In this document: positions 8,305 through 16,412 of the stretch, in pieces
Layout: each line of letters opens with the position of its first letter
Position numbering within the stretch: position 1 is the stretch's first letter
NCBI RefSeq assembly: GCF_023015865.1
Contig: NZ_JALKBC010000001.1
Span: forward strand, 1-64,000
Direction of reading: 5' to 3'
DNA from: Arenibacter sp. F26102
GTDB lineage: Bacteria; Bacteroidota; Bacteroidia; Flavobacteriales; Flavobacteriaceae
DNA length: 64,000 bases
Notes under the pieces: generated by a model
Seen by the model: only the letters and a program-made list of their open reading frames with translations
Told to the model about the DNA's origin: nothing
Databases searched by the model: none
Translations under genes and position numbers: made by a program

Positions 8305-8318
8305 ATCAAGCGTTTTCC

Positions 8319-8332
8319 GTGGTCCCACCTGG
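8319..8332. repeat. attR: att repeat within the tRNA 3' end
   Basis: The second copy of GTGGTCCCACCTGG. It spans the last 13 nt of the tRNA plus one base beyond, so integration leaves an intact tRNA on this side. The matching copy is at 776-789. Confidence 0.8.
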
Positions 8333-8393
8333 GCTCGAACCAGGGACCACCTGATTATGAGTCAGGTGCTCTAACCAACTGAGCTATAGGACC
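8320..8393 (-). tRNA. tRNA with CAT anticodon (Met, or Ile2)
   Basis: The minus strand folds as a cloverleaf: acceptor GGTCCTA / TGGGACC plus discriminator A, D-arm AGCTCAGTTGGTTAGAGC, anticodon arm CCTGACTCATAATCAGG with loop CTCATAA, and T-arm CCTGGTTCGAGCCCAGG. CCA is not encoded. CAT serves elongator Met, or Ile when the C is modified to lysidine, and this cannot be settled by reading. It is the attachment site of the adjacent element. Confidence 0.93.
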
Positions 8394-8395
8394 GT

Positions 8396-8442
8396 TTTAG
8401 TACTCTAACCTCCCGATAACTATCGGGATGAGCTATAGGACC
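8396..8442 (-). pseudogene. tRNA 5' fragment interrupted by a palindrome
   Basis: On the minus strand this reads GGTCCTATAGCTCA, then an 18-bp palindrome, then GGTTAGAGTAC. The two parts match the 5' acceptor and D-arm of the neighbouring CAT tRNA with one base change, GTT of the D-loop being replaced by the palindrome. There is no anticodon or T-arm, so it cannot be a working tRNA. It looks like a partial tandem copy that was hit by a small repeat. Confidence 0.65.
8411..8428. repeat. 18-bp palindrome in the tRNA fragment
   Basis: TCCCGATAACTATCGGGA: 8-bp perfect arms around a 2-base centre. Short palindromes of the CCCGATA...TATCGGG type are common extragenic repeats in Bacteroidota (recalled, not searched). 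Here it sits exactly inside the D-loop sequence of the tRNA fragment. Confidence 0.6.
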
Positions 8443-8594
8443 ATTTCCTTTTTTGCTTCTGCCTTCAAATACGCTTATCTGAAAAAGCAATCGGGAACCG
8501 CAAATTGCGGATGCAATATTACTACTTATTTTCCAACACTGCAAACAAAATTACAAGCTTAATTGGGCTTAATTATACACTACCTCCGCAAATA

Positions 8595-9023
8595 TCATTC
8601 CGTACCGCTTTGGGGAGTTGCCAAAAGATCTTCCTGGCAAAGCTCTATCAGCACCCCATTGGTACCCTTGGGATGTAAAAAGGCCACCAATTTATTGTCG
8701 GCACCCTTTTTGGGAGTTGCGTTTAAAATGGTAAATCCCTCCTTGGCCAAACGCTCTATCTCAGCTTCTATATCGTCTACAGCAAACGCAATATGGTGTA
8801 CCCCCTCTCCCCTTTTCTGCAAAAATTTTGCTATGGGGCTATCCTCATCTGTCGCTTGTAATAACTCTATCTTATTTGGACCTGCCTTAAAAAAGGACGT
8901 TTTAACTCCCTCTGAAGCCACCTCTTCAATTTTATAATGTGGCACACCCAGTATTTTTTCAAACAAAGCATTGGATGCTTCCAGATCATGTACCGCTATT
9001 CCCAGATGTTCAATTTTGTTCAT
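8595..9023 (-). CDS. mce: Methylmalonyl-CoA epimerase
   Basis: Interconverts (R)- and (S)-methylmalonyl-CoA in propionate and branched-chain metabolism, in the cytoplasm. It is about 142 residues of the vicinal-oxygen-chelate fold. The N-terminal half begins NKIEHLGIAVHDLEAS and the second half has GVHHIAFAVDDIEAEI. The metal-ligand positions are visible as His in IEHLGIAV, His in VHHIAF and Glu in VLIEL. The ATG at 9023 matches the usual family start; another ATG at 9032 would add three residues. Its neighbours are unrelated genes, so it appears monocistronic. Confidence 0.88.
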   Translation of the reverse strand: MNKIEHLGIAVHDLEASNALFEKILGVPHYKIEEVASEGVKTSFFKAGPNKIELLQATDEDSPIAKFLQKRGEGVHHIAFAVDDIEAEIERLAKEGFTILNATPKKGADNKLVAFLHPKGTNGVLIELCQEDLLATPQSGTE

Positions 9024-9197
9024 TTTTACCATATTTAACCTTTACCAATATATTTGGGTCTTGGCTATTTTCGCCGCCTCCCCATCAATTAATTGGATAG
9101 CCTAAAGGGCTTGCCCACCCCCTACCTCAAAAATACTACATTCCACATAATCCAAGGCTAATCCGGTCCCAATCATAGAATCTATATAAATATATCG

Positions 9198-9205
9198 TAT
9201 TTTTG
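9198..9205 (+). promoter_or_regulatory. -7 promoter element of rbfA
   Basis: TATTTTTG matches TAnnTTTG and ends 4 nt before the rbfA ATG. As with the integrase gene, this predicts a nearly leaderless transcript. No clear -33 element was seen. Confidence 0.4.
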
Positions 9206-9209
9206 CCCT

Positions 9210-9602
9210 ATGGAAACACAACGACAGAAGAAAATAGGCGGGGTAATACAAAAAGATATCGCGGATATTTTACAACGTGCGGCAACCGATGGTGGACTAA
9301 AAGGTACGCTTCTTTCCGTATCCAAGGTATCGGTCACCTCTGACCTTTCCATTGCCAAAATATATGTGAGCATATTTCCTGCTACCAAAGGCAAGGAATT
9401 AATGGAAGGAATTAAATCCAACCAGCCCATGATCAAGCACGAACTGGCTCAACGTACTAGGCATCAGTTAAGAAGGGTTCCAGAACTTTTATTCTTTTTG
9501 GATGATTCCTTGGAATATATAGACGGCATTGAAAAATCGCTTAAGGGCGAAGAAAATCCTGTTAAGAATCCTGACCTGTTGGAGAAAAGGAAAAAATCAT
9601 AA
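9210..9602 (+). CDS. rbfA: 30S ribosome-binding factor A
   Basis: Helps mature the 5' end of 16S rRNA in the small ribosomal subunit. It is 130 residues of the KH-like fold. It shows ETQRQKKIGGVIQKDIADIL at the N-terminus, the VSVTSDLSIAKIYVSIFP strand region (about 45-62), and a C-terminal RVPELLFFLDDSLEYIDGI, which is typical of RbfA. The length is normal. The next gene starts 2 nt after its stop, so rbfA and the permease are co-transcribed. Confidence 0.93.
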   Translation: METQRQKKIGGVIQKDIADILQRAATDGGLKGTLLSVSKVSVTSDLSIAKIYVSIFPATKGKELMEGIKSNQPMIKHELAQRTRHQLRRVPELLFFLDDSLEYIDGIEKSLKGEENPVKNPDLLEKRKKS

Positions 9603-9604
9603 GA

Positions 9605-10813
9605 TTGAACTTCCCTTTATACATAGCAAAGCGGTACTTACGTTCCAAGAGTAGCCAAAATGCCGTAAACATCATCAATTTTATTACTTTTCTGGTCATC
9701 GTTATTGGATCGGCAGCCTTATTTATTGTGCTCTCCGGTTTTGCGGGACTGAAAACCTTTAGCCTTTCCTATACCAACATGGTTGATCCAGATCTAAAGG
9801 CTTTACCACTAACTGGTAAATTCTTTAGCGTTTCGGAATCCCAGGACAAAGAACTTCAGCAACTACAGGGTGTTGTTGCCTATTCCAAGGAAATTGAGGA
9901 AAAGGTATACCTGACCCACGACCAAAAAGCACATATTGCCTATATAAAAGGAATAGATTCAACCTTTATAAAAACCACACCTATTGATAGTAGCCTGTAT
10001 TTTTACGGAGATTGGGCCATAAACGGATTACAAGGGGTTGCCGGACAAGGAATCGTTAATCTTTTGGGATTGAGCATCAATAATTTTAGAAGTCCACTAA
10101 TTATTCGTGTTCCTAAACCAGGTAAGGGACTCCTAGGACAGCGCCTATTAAAGGACAGCTATAATGAAACCTCTCTTATCATAAGTGGCATATATCAAAT
10201 TGAAGAGGAGTTAGATCGAAAATATATTTTTGCGGATCTGCCATTGGTCCGGGCTTTACTGGAAAAAGATAGTACCCAGATATCCGGCATAAACTTTAAA
10301 TTGAACAATGATGCCAATATTCCTGATCTGAGGCAACAAATCGAAGCTATTTTTTCTGGTCAAATAATTCTCAAGGATCGCCGGGAATTGAATAGTACCC
10401 TTCACCGGATGTTAAATACGGAGAATCTGGCCACCTATCTCATCTTTACACTTGTACTTATCATTGCCCTATTTAATGTGGTAGGTGCCATTATTATGAT
10501 GATTTTGGACAAACAGCAAAACTCCAAGACCTTGTATAATTTGGGTACGACCATAAAGTCTCTTAGAAAAATATATTTTGTACAAGGTATTTTGGTAACA
10601 GGACTGGGCGGCCTTATTGGCGTGTTTCTGGGTTCCTTGTTAATATGGTCACAATTGGCCTTTGGATGGTTAAAAATAACGCCTAGCTTGTCCTATCCTG
10701 TAGAATACGGATTGATCAACGTATTTATTGTTTTGGCCACTATTATTGTATTGGGGATAATTGCTTCCCTGATTGCCAGTAGTAGAATCAATAAAAAATT
10801 AATAGCACATTAA
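9605..10813 (+). CDS. FtsX-type ABC transporter permease (LolC/E-like)
   Basis: A 402-residue inner-membrane permease. One membrane segment is near the N-terminus (about 20-45, INFITFLVIVIGSAALFIVL). A large extracytoplasmic domain follows (about 50-270). Three C-terminal segments complete the FtsX fold: LATYLIFTLVLIIALFNVV, LVTGLGGLIGVFLGSLLIW and VFIVLATIIVLGIIASLIA. This layout fits lipoprotein-releasing LolC/E or MacB-like permeases. No ATPase gene lies beside it. The start is TTG, 2 nt after rbfA, because no ATG is available before the conserved NFPLYIAKRYL start. Its end overlaps the convergent dus gene by 4 nt. Confidence 0.85.
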   Translation: MNFPLYIAKRYLRSKSSQNAVNIINFITFLVIVIGSAALFIVLSGFAGLKTFSLSYTNMVDPDLKALPLTGKFFSVSESQDKELQQLQGVVAYSKEIEEKVYLTHDQKAHIAYIKGIDSTFIKTTPIDSSLYFYGDWAINGLQGVAGQGIVNLLGLSINNFRSPLIIRVPKPGKGLLGQRLLKDSYNETSLIISGIYQIEEELDRKYIFADLPLVRALLEKDSTQISGINFKLNNDANIPDLRQQIEAIFSGQIILKDRRELNSTLHRMLNTENLATYLIFTLVLIIALFNVVGAIIMMILDKQQNSKTLYNLGTTIKSLRKIYFVQGILVTGLGGLIGVFLGSLLIWSQLAFGWLKITPSLSYPVEYGLINVFIVLATIIVLGIIASLIASSRINKKLIAH

Positions 10814-11805
10814 ACCATAAATTCGAAATCGCCGAATTTTTCCATAACCTCATCAAAAGCTTCAAACACATCAACTGAATGATCACTGGTGACCATTTTC
10901 ATGCGGTACTCCTTAAAATTGGGAATTCCCTTGAAATAGTTGGTATAATGCCTTCGGGTTTCAAAAACGCCCAATTGCTCCCCTTTCCAATCTATGGCCA
11001 TTTGTAAATGCCTACGGGCTGCCTGTACTCGTTCCTCCATAGTTGGAGGGGCGGCATGGGTCCCTGTTTTAAAATAATGCTTCACCTCTTTGAAGAACCA
11101 AGGATATCCAATGCTAGCACGACCTATCATGGCTCCGTCCAATCCGTATTCATCCCTCATTTTCATGGCCATTTCAGGAGTATCCACGTCACCATTTCCA
11201 AAAACCGGAATATGCATGCGTTGGTTGTTCTTTACCTCAGCAATAGGCCTCCAATCGGCTTCCCCCTTGTACATTTGTACCCTGGTTCTCCCATGAATGG
11301 ATATGGCCTTGCAGCCAACATCCTGTAAGCGTTCCGCTACTTCCACAATTTTAATGGAATCGGAATCCCATCCCAAACGGGTTTTTACCGTAATTGGCAG
11401 CTTGGTATGTTCTACCATGGCCTTGGTCAGCGATACCATTAAGTCGATATCCTTCAGGATGCCGGCTCCAGCTCCTTTGCTCACCACTTTTTTTACAGGA
11501 CATCCAAAATTGATATCGATAATATCGGGCCCTGACTTTTCCACGATCTCTACAGACTGTAACATGGAGTCTAGGTTGGCCCCAAAAATTTGTATCCCCA
11601 CCGGACGTTCCTTTTCATAAATATCCAATTTCATGACGCTTTTGGCGGCATCACGAATAAGGCCTTCCGAAGAGATAAATTCGGTATACACCACATCTGC
11701 TCCCTGCTCCTTGCACAAGGCGCGGAAGGGTGGGTCACTAACATCTTCCATTGGTGCAAGCAACAATGGGAAATCCGGTAATTGAATGTCTCCTATTTTA
11801 GGCAC
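10810..11805 (-). CDS. dusB: tRNA-dihydrouridine synthase
   Basis: An FMN enzyme that reduces specific uridines in tRNA to dihydrouridine. It is 331 residues long. The N-terminus has FPLLLAPMEDVSDPPFRALC, typical of the family. The catalytic Cys is in INFGCPVKKV (about 100), followed by GAGAGILKD. PITVKTRLGWD and GNGDVDTPEMA belong to the flavin-binding barrel. It starts with GTG, since no in-frame ATG precedes the conserved start. The DusB label rests on motif wording and length; another Dus subfamily is possible. Confidence 0.9.
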   Translation of the reverse strand: MPKIGDIQLPDFPLLLAPMEDVSDPPFRALCKEQGADVVYTEFISSEGLIRDAAKSVMKLDIYEKERPVGIQIFGANLDSMLQSVEIVEKSGPDIIDINFGCPVKKVVSKGAGAGILKDIDLMVSLTKAMVEHTKLPITVKTRLGWDSDSIKIVEVAERLQDVGCKAISIHGRTRVQMYKGEADWRPIAEVKNNQRMHIPVFGNGDVDTPEMAMKMRDEYGLDGAMIGRASIGYPWFFKEVKHYFKTGTHAAPPTMEERVQAARRHLQMAIDWKGEQLGVFETRRHYTNYFKGIPNFKEYRMKMVTSDHSVDVFEAFDEVMEKFGDFEFMV

Positions 11806-12027
11806 AGTATATATCCTTTAAATTTTGGGACTGCAAAACTACTGAAAAAATCGCTAATCCAATATTAGGAAGCTGAAAATCAGTATTTAGTATTAAGATA
11901 TTAGGCAATTGCAATCAAGAAAGAATTATGAACAGTAAGCAATGGCAGCGGGCAAATTCCAAAATAGACTATGGTTAAAGAACTACTGATTAAGCCCCGT
12001 AGAAAACTAATTCCTTTAAATTTAATG

Positions 12028-12190
12028 TTGGGCGTTCCCCTAATGGGTCGCTCTTTCCACTATATCTTTTTTGGTCGCAACCCTGTTTGTTCCGGTTTAG
12101 ATTATTATCCACTCTAGGATTTGGGAAACCTTGCGGGACAAGGCAATAAAACGCCAAAAAAGGATACCGCTGCAATAGCTAACGCAAAAA
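12028..12190. repeat. Candidate dispersed extragenic repeat
   Basis: A block with an inverted repeat: TATCTTTTTTGG (12063-12074) against CCAAAAAAGGATA (12154-12166), pairing with a one-base bulge. It begins near GGGCGTTCCCC and ends near GCAATAGCTAACGC. The wording resembles a repeat seen between genes in flavobacterial genomes; that is memory, not a search. No reading frame in it looks coding. Confidence 0.4.
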
Positions 12191-12353
12191 TCAGTTTTAA
12201 TTACAAAACCCCGGGTTTTAATATGAGCCAAAAATCTGCCTTCTACCCTTCGGATAGGGCTTAGGGAGGGGAATAGAAAAAGGTTCAAGCAGGTTGTTAC
12301 AAAAAATATATCACCTTTAAGGAACCATTAACCTATAGGACTTTTATATAGAG

Positions 12354-12361
12354 TATCTTTG
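12354..12361 (+). promoter_or_regulatory. -7 promoter element of the MFS gene
   Basis: TATCTTTG matches TAnnTTTG and lies 30 nt before the ATG at 12392. It follows the repeat-like block directly, so the block is upstream of, not inside, the transcript. Confidence 0.45.
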
Positions 12362-12391
12362 CCGGTCCAAAAATGAATAAATAATTCTACA

Positions 12392-13600
12392 ATGAAAGGG
12401 CAAACCAATGTTAGTTTATCTGATAAATGGGCCAAAAAATTAAATATTGATGTTGTTGTAATAATATTGGGAATCCTTTTTATTGCAGCTAATTTGCGGG
12501 CTCCTATCACTTCGGTAGGACCGGTAATCACAGAAATATCCGAAAACCTAAATCTTTCACCTGCCTTTATCGGACTGCTTACGGCCATACCACTAATTTC
12601 CTTTGCGGTACTATCGGCCTTTGCCCCTAAGGTAGCTAGGAAAACAGGTTTGGAAAGACTACTGCTATATTCCCTATTGGTCTTGGCCATAGGATTGTTT
12701 ATCCGTTCCGTAGGAAATGTTCCTTTGCTATTTACAGGAGCGGCCCTGATAGGGGCTGCCATTACCATGGCTAACGTACTGATGCCCGCTTACATAAAAA
12801 AGATGTTTCCTAACAAGGTAGGCCTTGTTACGGGCATGTATTTGGTTTCCATGAACTTTACCTCCGCCTTGGCCGCTGGCTTTAGTATCCGTATCGGGCA
12901 AGCTAGTGGAATGGGCTGGCAAGGTTCTATAGGTGTTTGGGGAGTATTGGCCGTGATATCCTTATTTATTTGGTATCCCCAGGTCAAAAATTCCCCTACA
13001 GTCGCTGTAGCAAGCAAGAAGACTTCCACTAAATCTCTTTGGAAGTCCGGATTGGCGTGGAATATAGCCGTATTTATGGGGCTTCAGTCTCTATTGTTCT
13101 TTAGTTTGGCCGCCTGGCTTCCCGCTGTTCTACAAAGTTGGGGAATGGCTGCAAGTCGTTCTGGATGGATGCTCTCATTTATACAAATGGCCCAATTGCC
13201 CATTATGCTCATTGGTCCCATCCTAGCGGCAAGAATGAAAGACCAGGTTATTTTGGTTTGGGTCTCCTTTACTTTACTGATTCTAGGATTGGCAGGTATT
13301 ATTTTTGGAAAGACCAGCTTTATTATTCCTTCCGTAATCATTATCGGGATTTCCCTTGGTCTGGCCTTTGCCCTGGCCATGATGTTTATGGTACTGCGTA
13401 CCAGGACCACCTCCGAATCGGCCGAGCTCTCTGGCATGTCGCAAACAGTAGGGTATATTATAGCAGCATGTGGACCTCCCCTATTTGGTGCGCTCTTTAG
13501 CCTTACAGGCAATTGGCATGTACCTTTGGCGTTATTGGTGGTATCGGCTATTGCTTTGTTCTTTGTAGGATTAAACTCCGCAAGGAACCGCTATATATAA
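12392..13600 (+). CDS. MFS transporter, CynX/NimT-like
   Basis: A 402-residue carrier with about 12 membrane segments. The first, LGILFIAANLRAPITSVGPV, carries the NLRAP..SVGP wording typical of the CynX/NimT branch (cyanate and 2-nitroimidazole transporters). A cytoplasmic loop with APKVARKTG follows the second segment. The gene stands alone between a repeat block and a convergent receptor gene. The substrate is unknown; family members are mostly uncharacterised. Confidence 0.85.
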   Translation: MKGQTNVSLSDKWAKKLNIDVVVIILGILFIAANLRAPITSVGPVITEISENLNLSPAFIGLLTAIPLISFAVLSAFAPKVARKTGLERLLLYSLLVLAIGLFIRSVGNVPLLFTGAALIGAAITMANVLMPAYIKKMFPNKVGLVTGMYLVSMNFTSALAAGFSIRIGQASGMGWQGSIGVWGVLAVISLFIWYPQVKNSPTVAVASKKTSTKSLWKSGLAWNIAVFMGLQSLLFFSLAAWLPAVLQSWGMAASRSGWMLSFIQMAQLPIMLIGPILAARMKDQVILVWVSFTLLILGLAGIIFGKTSFIIPSVIIIGISLGLAFALAMMFMVLRTRTTSESAELSGMSQTVGYIIAACGPPLFGALFSLTGNWHVPLALLVVSAIALFFVGLNSARNRYI

Positions 13601-13669
13601 GAATAGCAGAAAGGAAGTTTCGTGGAAAAACAGTAGGGTTTATAGAAAGTATGGATTGAGGTCGGATTA

Positions 13670-16072
13670 TTATAGTCGATCCCGTTCATCCGTATCCTTG
13701 GATTTATAATTGTCCCGAATCTTCATATTGCCAAAATTATATCTAAATCCAAGGGAAAATATTCTTCCATTCGGCCTGTAAATCGATATATTATCCTGGT
13801 TGCCATATTTACGGGTATTTTTTAGTTTAAACTGCTTAAAAATATCGGTCAATCCCATAGTTATGGTTCCTTTTTTCCCCCAAATATTCTTTTTTAGCGA
13901 AATCCCCCATTCATTGTAGTATTCCTGTCTGGAATTCCCAATAACTATCGGGGAAACATAGGAATAGTTAAGGCTGGCAGTTAAAGATCGGTCTTCCAGA
14001 AGGGTAAAATTATTGTTGAACTGCAACAAGAGGGTCCACAGTCCTTGATCCAAGGATTGTAGTGATAGAATATCGGTAAAGCGCTCTGTCCCGTAATAGT
14101 ATGAGGAAAGGAAATAGGTATCCCAAGAATTCGTTATCTCTTTCCTATAAATAAAATCCAGTCCATAGGCCAATTCCCTATCCGTATTGTCCGTTATAAA
14201 TCTCAGAAGTTTGCTTTCATTGTCCTGAAAGGTCAACAGTCTCATAACATTCCTATGATATCTATAAAAAAGCTCAAAGGTGTAATCCCTGTTATAGGTA
14301 TAGGACATTATTACAGAATTCTTAAAGGAAGGCTGAAGGTTTACATTGCCCTCCACCACCGAATTATTACTTTGAAATACCTGAAAAGGATTAATCTTAT
14401 TGTAACTGGGCCTAATGATACTTCTTTTGTAGCTAGCCCCGAATCTATGTTTTCTGTTCGGGTTAAATTGAAGAAATAAGGTAGGAAACAATTCCAAATA
14501 ATGATTCTGAATCTTGTTCGTACTATTGCTGAAATCCCCTTGTGTTTCAGTATACTCGGCCCTTATTCCAGATTTCATGGTCCAATTGTTCCAATTGGCA
14601 TCAAAGCTGGCGTAGCCGGCAAAAATTTCTTCATCGTAAAAAAATGTACCATCCTCTGTAGGTTCTATGCCTTCCTGATCTCGGTTAAAACCTTCCTGGG
14701 CAATATAACTTTCGGAGTCAATAAGTGCATATTTTATACCGGATTCAAAATTGGCATTTTCTCCTATGGGTGACGAATAATCTACTTGAACACTAAATAA
14801 TTTGGTATGCTGCTGATTAAAGGTGCTAAAGTCGTTCTCTCCTACTGTGGTCCCGGTCCCATCATAAAAATCGGTTTCCAAAGCTTGGTTTTTATCGTAG
14901 TCGTAGTAGGTGAAATGTGAATTAACCCCCAATTTAGACCCGAAATCATTGAATTTATGTACATAATCCAAATAAAAGGCGGCGTTGATCGCTTCAAACT
15001 TGGCATCGTTCACAGTTAAAAAACCAGAAGTACTGCCATTATTGGCATCCTGTATTTTAGTATCGGAAAAATCTCTGGTCAAATAAGATGGAGTAAAGGT
15101 ACTTATGGAAGAAAAACTGAGGGTATTATTGTCGTCTATGGCATAATCCAAAAAAGCGCTGGTATTGTGTTTCCTGCTTCTGTAGATAACCTCCAAGTCA
15201 GAAGTCCAGGTTTCCGTAATTTGGCCATCCTCCATAAAATTGGTGATATCCGTATAATTCGTTAATATCTTGTTCTGGGCATAACTATAATTAAATGAGG
15301 CCTCTAACCGCCTACTTTTAAAATAGTGACTGGTACCAAGCATTTGACGCGGAAATACACCTTGGCTATATCTGTTATATACGGCACCATTATACCCGGC
15401 TATTAAATTCTTTTTCATTTTAATATTGATCAAGGTACCACCCTCGGCATCATATTTTGCTGGTGGTGTAGTAATGACCTCAATAGATTGCACTCCCTTG
15501 GCTGAGGTACCACTTAGAAGATTTAGTACATCTTCAGGTGGTAGATTTACCTTTTTATCGTTGATCATTATTTGTACCCCACCTTCACCCTTTACCGTAA
15601 TCTCATCATTCTTTACAAATACGGTTGGGGTACTCTTTAGAACATCCCAAATATCGGAATCGGAAAGCGCCGTATTTTCTATATTAAATACCAAACGATC
15701 CACCTTTTGTTCCAAGGTCGGCTTTTTGGAGATTACTACCACCTCATTTAATTCCTGCCCAATGGCATCTATAAAGAAGGTATCAACCATTAAATCAGAA
15801 TTAACATCCACCAATTTGTAGCTAGAATAGTTCCCTATATAACTGGCCCGAATTAAGTATTGGTTGTGGATTACGTTATCGAAATAAAAAAAACCTTTTT
15901 CGTCAGAAGCGGCACCCTTGACAAAACTGGTATCCGATACTTTATAAAGCAGTATATTTGCAAAGGCAACATCTGCTCCGTCAGTTTGCTTAACATGTCC
16001 TGAAACCTTGTATTCCTGACCCGTAGCAGGGATGCTTAATAGAAGAAGGAATAAGGTAGAAACCTTTGACAT
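13670..16072 (-). CDS. Outer membrane beta-barrel receptor (TonB-dependent type)
   Basis: About 800 residues. A signal peptide (KVSTLFLLLLSIPATGQ) is followed by a CarboxypepD-like domain (about 20-100), a plug domain with LEQKVDRLVFNIENTALS and GGVQIMINDKKV (about 115-225), then a long C-terminal barrel rich in alternating aromatic and polar strands. This is the architecture of Bacteroidota outer membrane beta-barrel proteins related to TonB receptors but without the SusC signature. No SusD gene is adjacent. The ATG at 16072 gives a clean signal peptide; an ATG at 16090 would add six residues. The ligand is unknown. Confidence 0.85.
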   Translation of the reverse strand: MSKVSTLFLLLLSIPATGQEYKVSGHVKQTDGADVAFANILLYKVSDTSFVKGAASDEKGFFYFDNVIHNQYLIRASYIGNYSSYKLVDVNSDLMVDTFFIDAIGQELNEVVVISKKPTLEQKVDRLVFNIENTALSDSDIWDVLKSTPTVFVKNDEITVKGEGGVQIMINDKKVNLPPEDVLNLLSGTSAKGVQSIEVITTPPAKYDAEGGTLINIKMKKNLIAGYNGAVYNRYSQGVFPRQMLGTSHYFKSRRLEASFNYSYAQNKILTNYTDITNFMEDGQITETWTSDLEVIYRSRKHNTSAFLDYAIDDNNTLSFSSISTFTPSYLTRDFSDTKIQDANNGSTSGFLTVNDAKFEAINAAFYLDYVHKFNDFGSKLGVNSHFTYYDYDKNQALETDFYDGTGTTVGENDFSTFNQQHTKLFSVQVDYSSPIGENANFESGIKYALIDSESYIAQEGFNRDQEGIEPTEDGTFFYDEEIFAGYASFDANWNNWTMKSGIRAEYTETQGDFSNSTNKIQNHYLELFPTLFLQFNPNRKHRFGASYKRSIIRPSYNKINPFQVFQSNNSVVEGNVNLQPSFKNSVIMSYTYNRDYTFELFYRYHRNVMRLLTFQDNESKLLRFITDNTDRELAYGLDFIYRKEITNSWDTYFLSSYYYGTERFTDILSLQSLDQGLWTLLLQFNNNFTLLEDRSLTASLNYSYVSPIVIGNSRQEYYNEWGISLKKNIWGKKGTITMGLTDIFKQFKLKNTRKYGNQDNISIYRPNGRIFSLGFRYNFGNMKIRDNYKSKDTDERDRL

Positions 16073-16412
16073 TGTCACAAACGGCGGCATATTCGTTATA
16101 AAAATTTTAAAGTTAACTTTTTATTAACTACCCACAATGTTTTCTCTAAACTTTGTAGTAAAAATCTACCAACCGGGAATTAGCCTCTAGAAATTCCCTA
16201 TAGTTAGCTACCAAATTGAATCCCAGCCCTTGCATATAAACGAGACTGGAGATTTTTACTTTAAAAATCATGGATAAAACCTATCTTTGCAGTTGCTTTG
16301 GTTTGCAATGATGGTTCATTGGAGCGCAAATCATGGAAAATGGGAAACTGAATTGCCTTTGGCATCTATTTATTTTGTTAAGGGAATTTCAGTCCAAGTA
16401 AATACAGCATAA
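16073..16412. other. Divergent intergenic region upstream of lepA
   Basis: About 340 bp between the receptor and lepA starts, so it holds promoters for both. A 7-bp inverted repeat (GGGAATT 16175-16181 / AATTCCC 16192-16198) is visible and could be an operator or a small hairpin. No small gene is supported. Confidence 0.4.
16282..16289 (+). promoter_or_regulatory. -7 promoter element upstream of lepA
   Basis: TATCTTTG fits TAnnTTTG and lies 123 nt before the lepA ATG. That gives a long 5' leader, unlike the rbfA and rnpA promoters in this window. The match could be fortuitous. Confidence 0.35.

Larger units (their letters stand above)
776..8332. mobile_element. Integrative element inserted in a CAT-anticodon tRNA gene
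   Basis: About 7.56 kb between 14-bp direct repeats. All nine genes point the same way. Order: tyrosine integrase, unknown ORF, excisionase-like HTH, small ORF, HUH Rep, unknown ORF, then the cargo of ParB-like protein, possible nuclease and C5 methyltransferase. Both ends carry tandem CGTCCCCT repeats. The region is visibly more AT-rich than the flanking chromosome, which fits horizontal transfer. There are no relaxase, type IV secretion or phage structural genes, so transfer would need a helper or the Rep protein. It could be called a small integrative plasmid-like element or a phage satellite; the sequence does not decide between them. Confidence 0.8.
11806..12391. other. Intergenic region with a repeat-like hairpin block
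   Basis: A 586-bp gap between divergent dus and MFS genes. It has no supportable gene. The middle (about 12028-12190) looks like a dispersed extragenic repeat. A promoter-like element for the MFS gene is at 12354. The left ~180 bp show nothing recognisable. Confidence 0.6.

Noticed and set aside
13938-13962. A copy of the 8411-8428 palindrome inside the receptor gene.
   Set aside because: Only 12 bases match and the arms are imperfect; the sequence is plain coding for the barrel.
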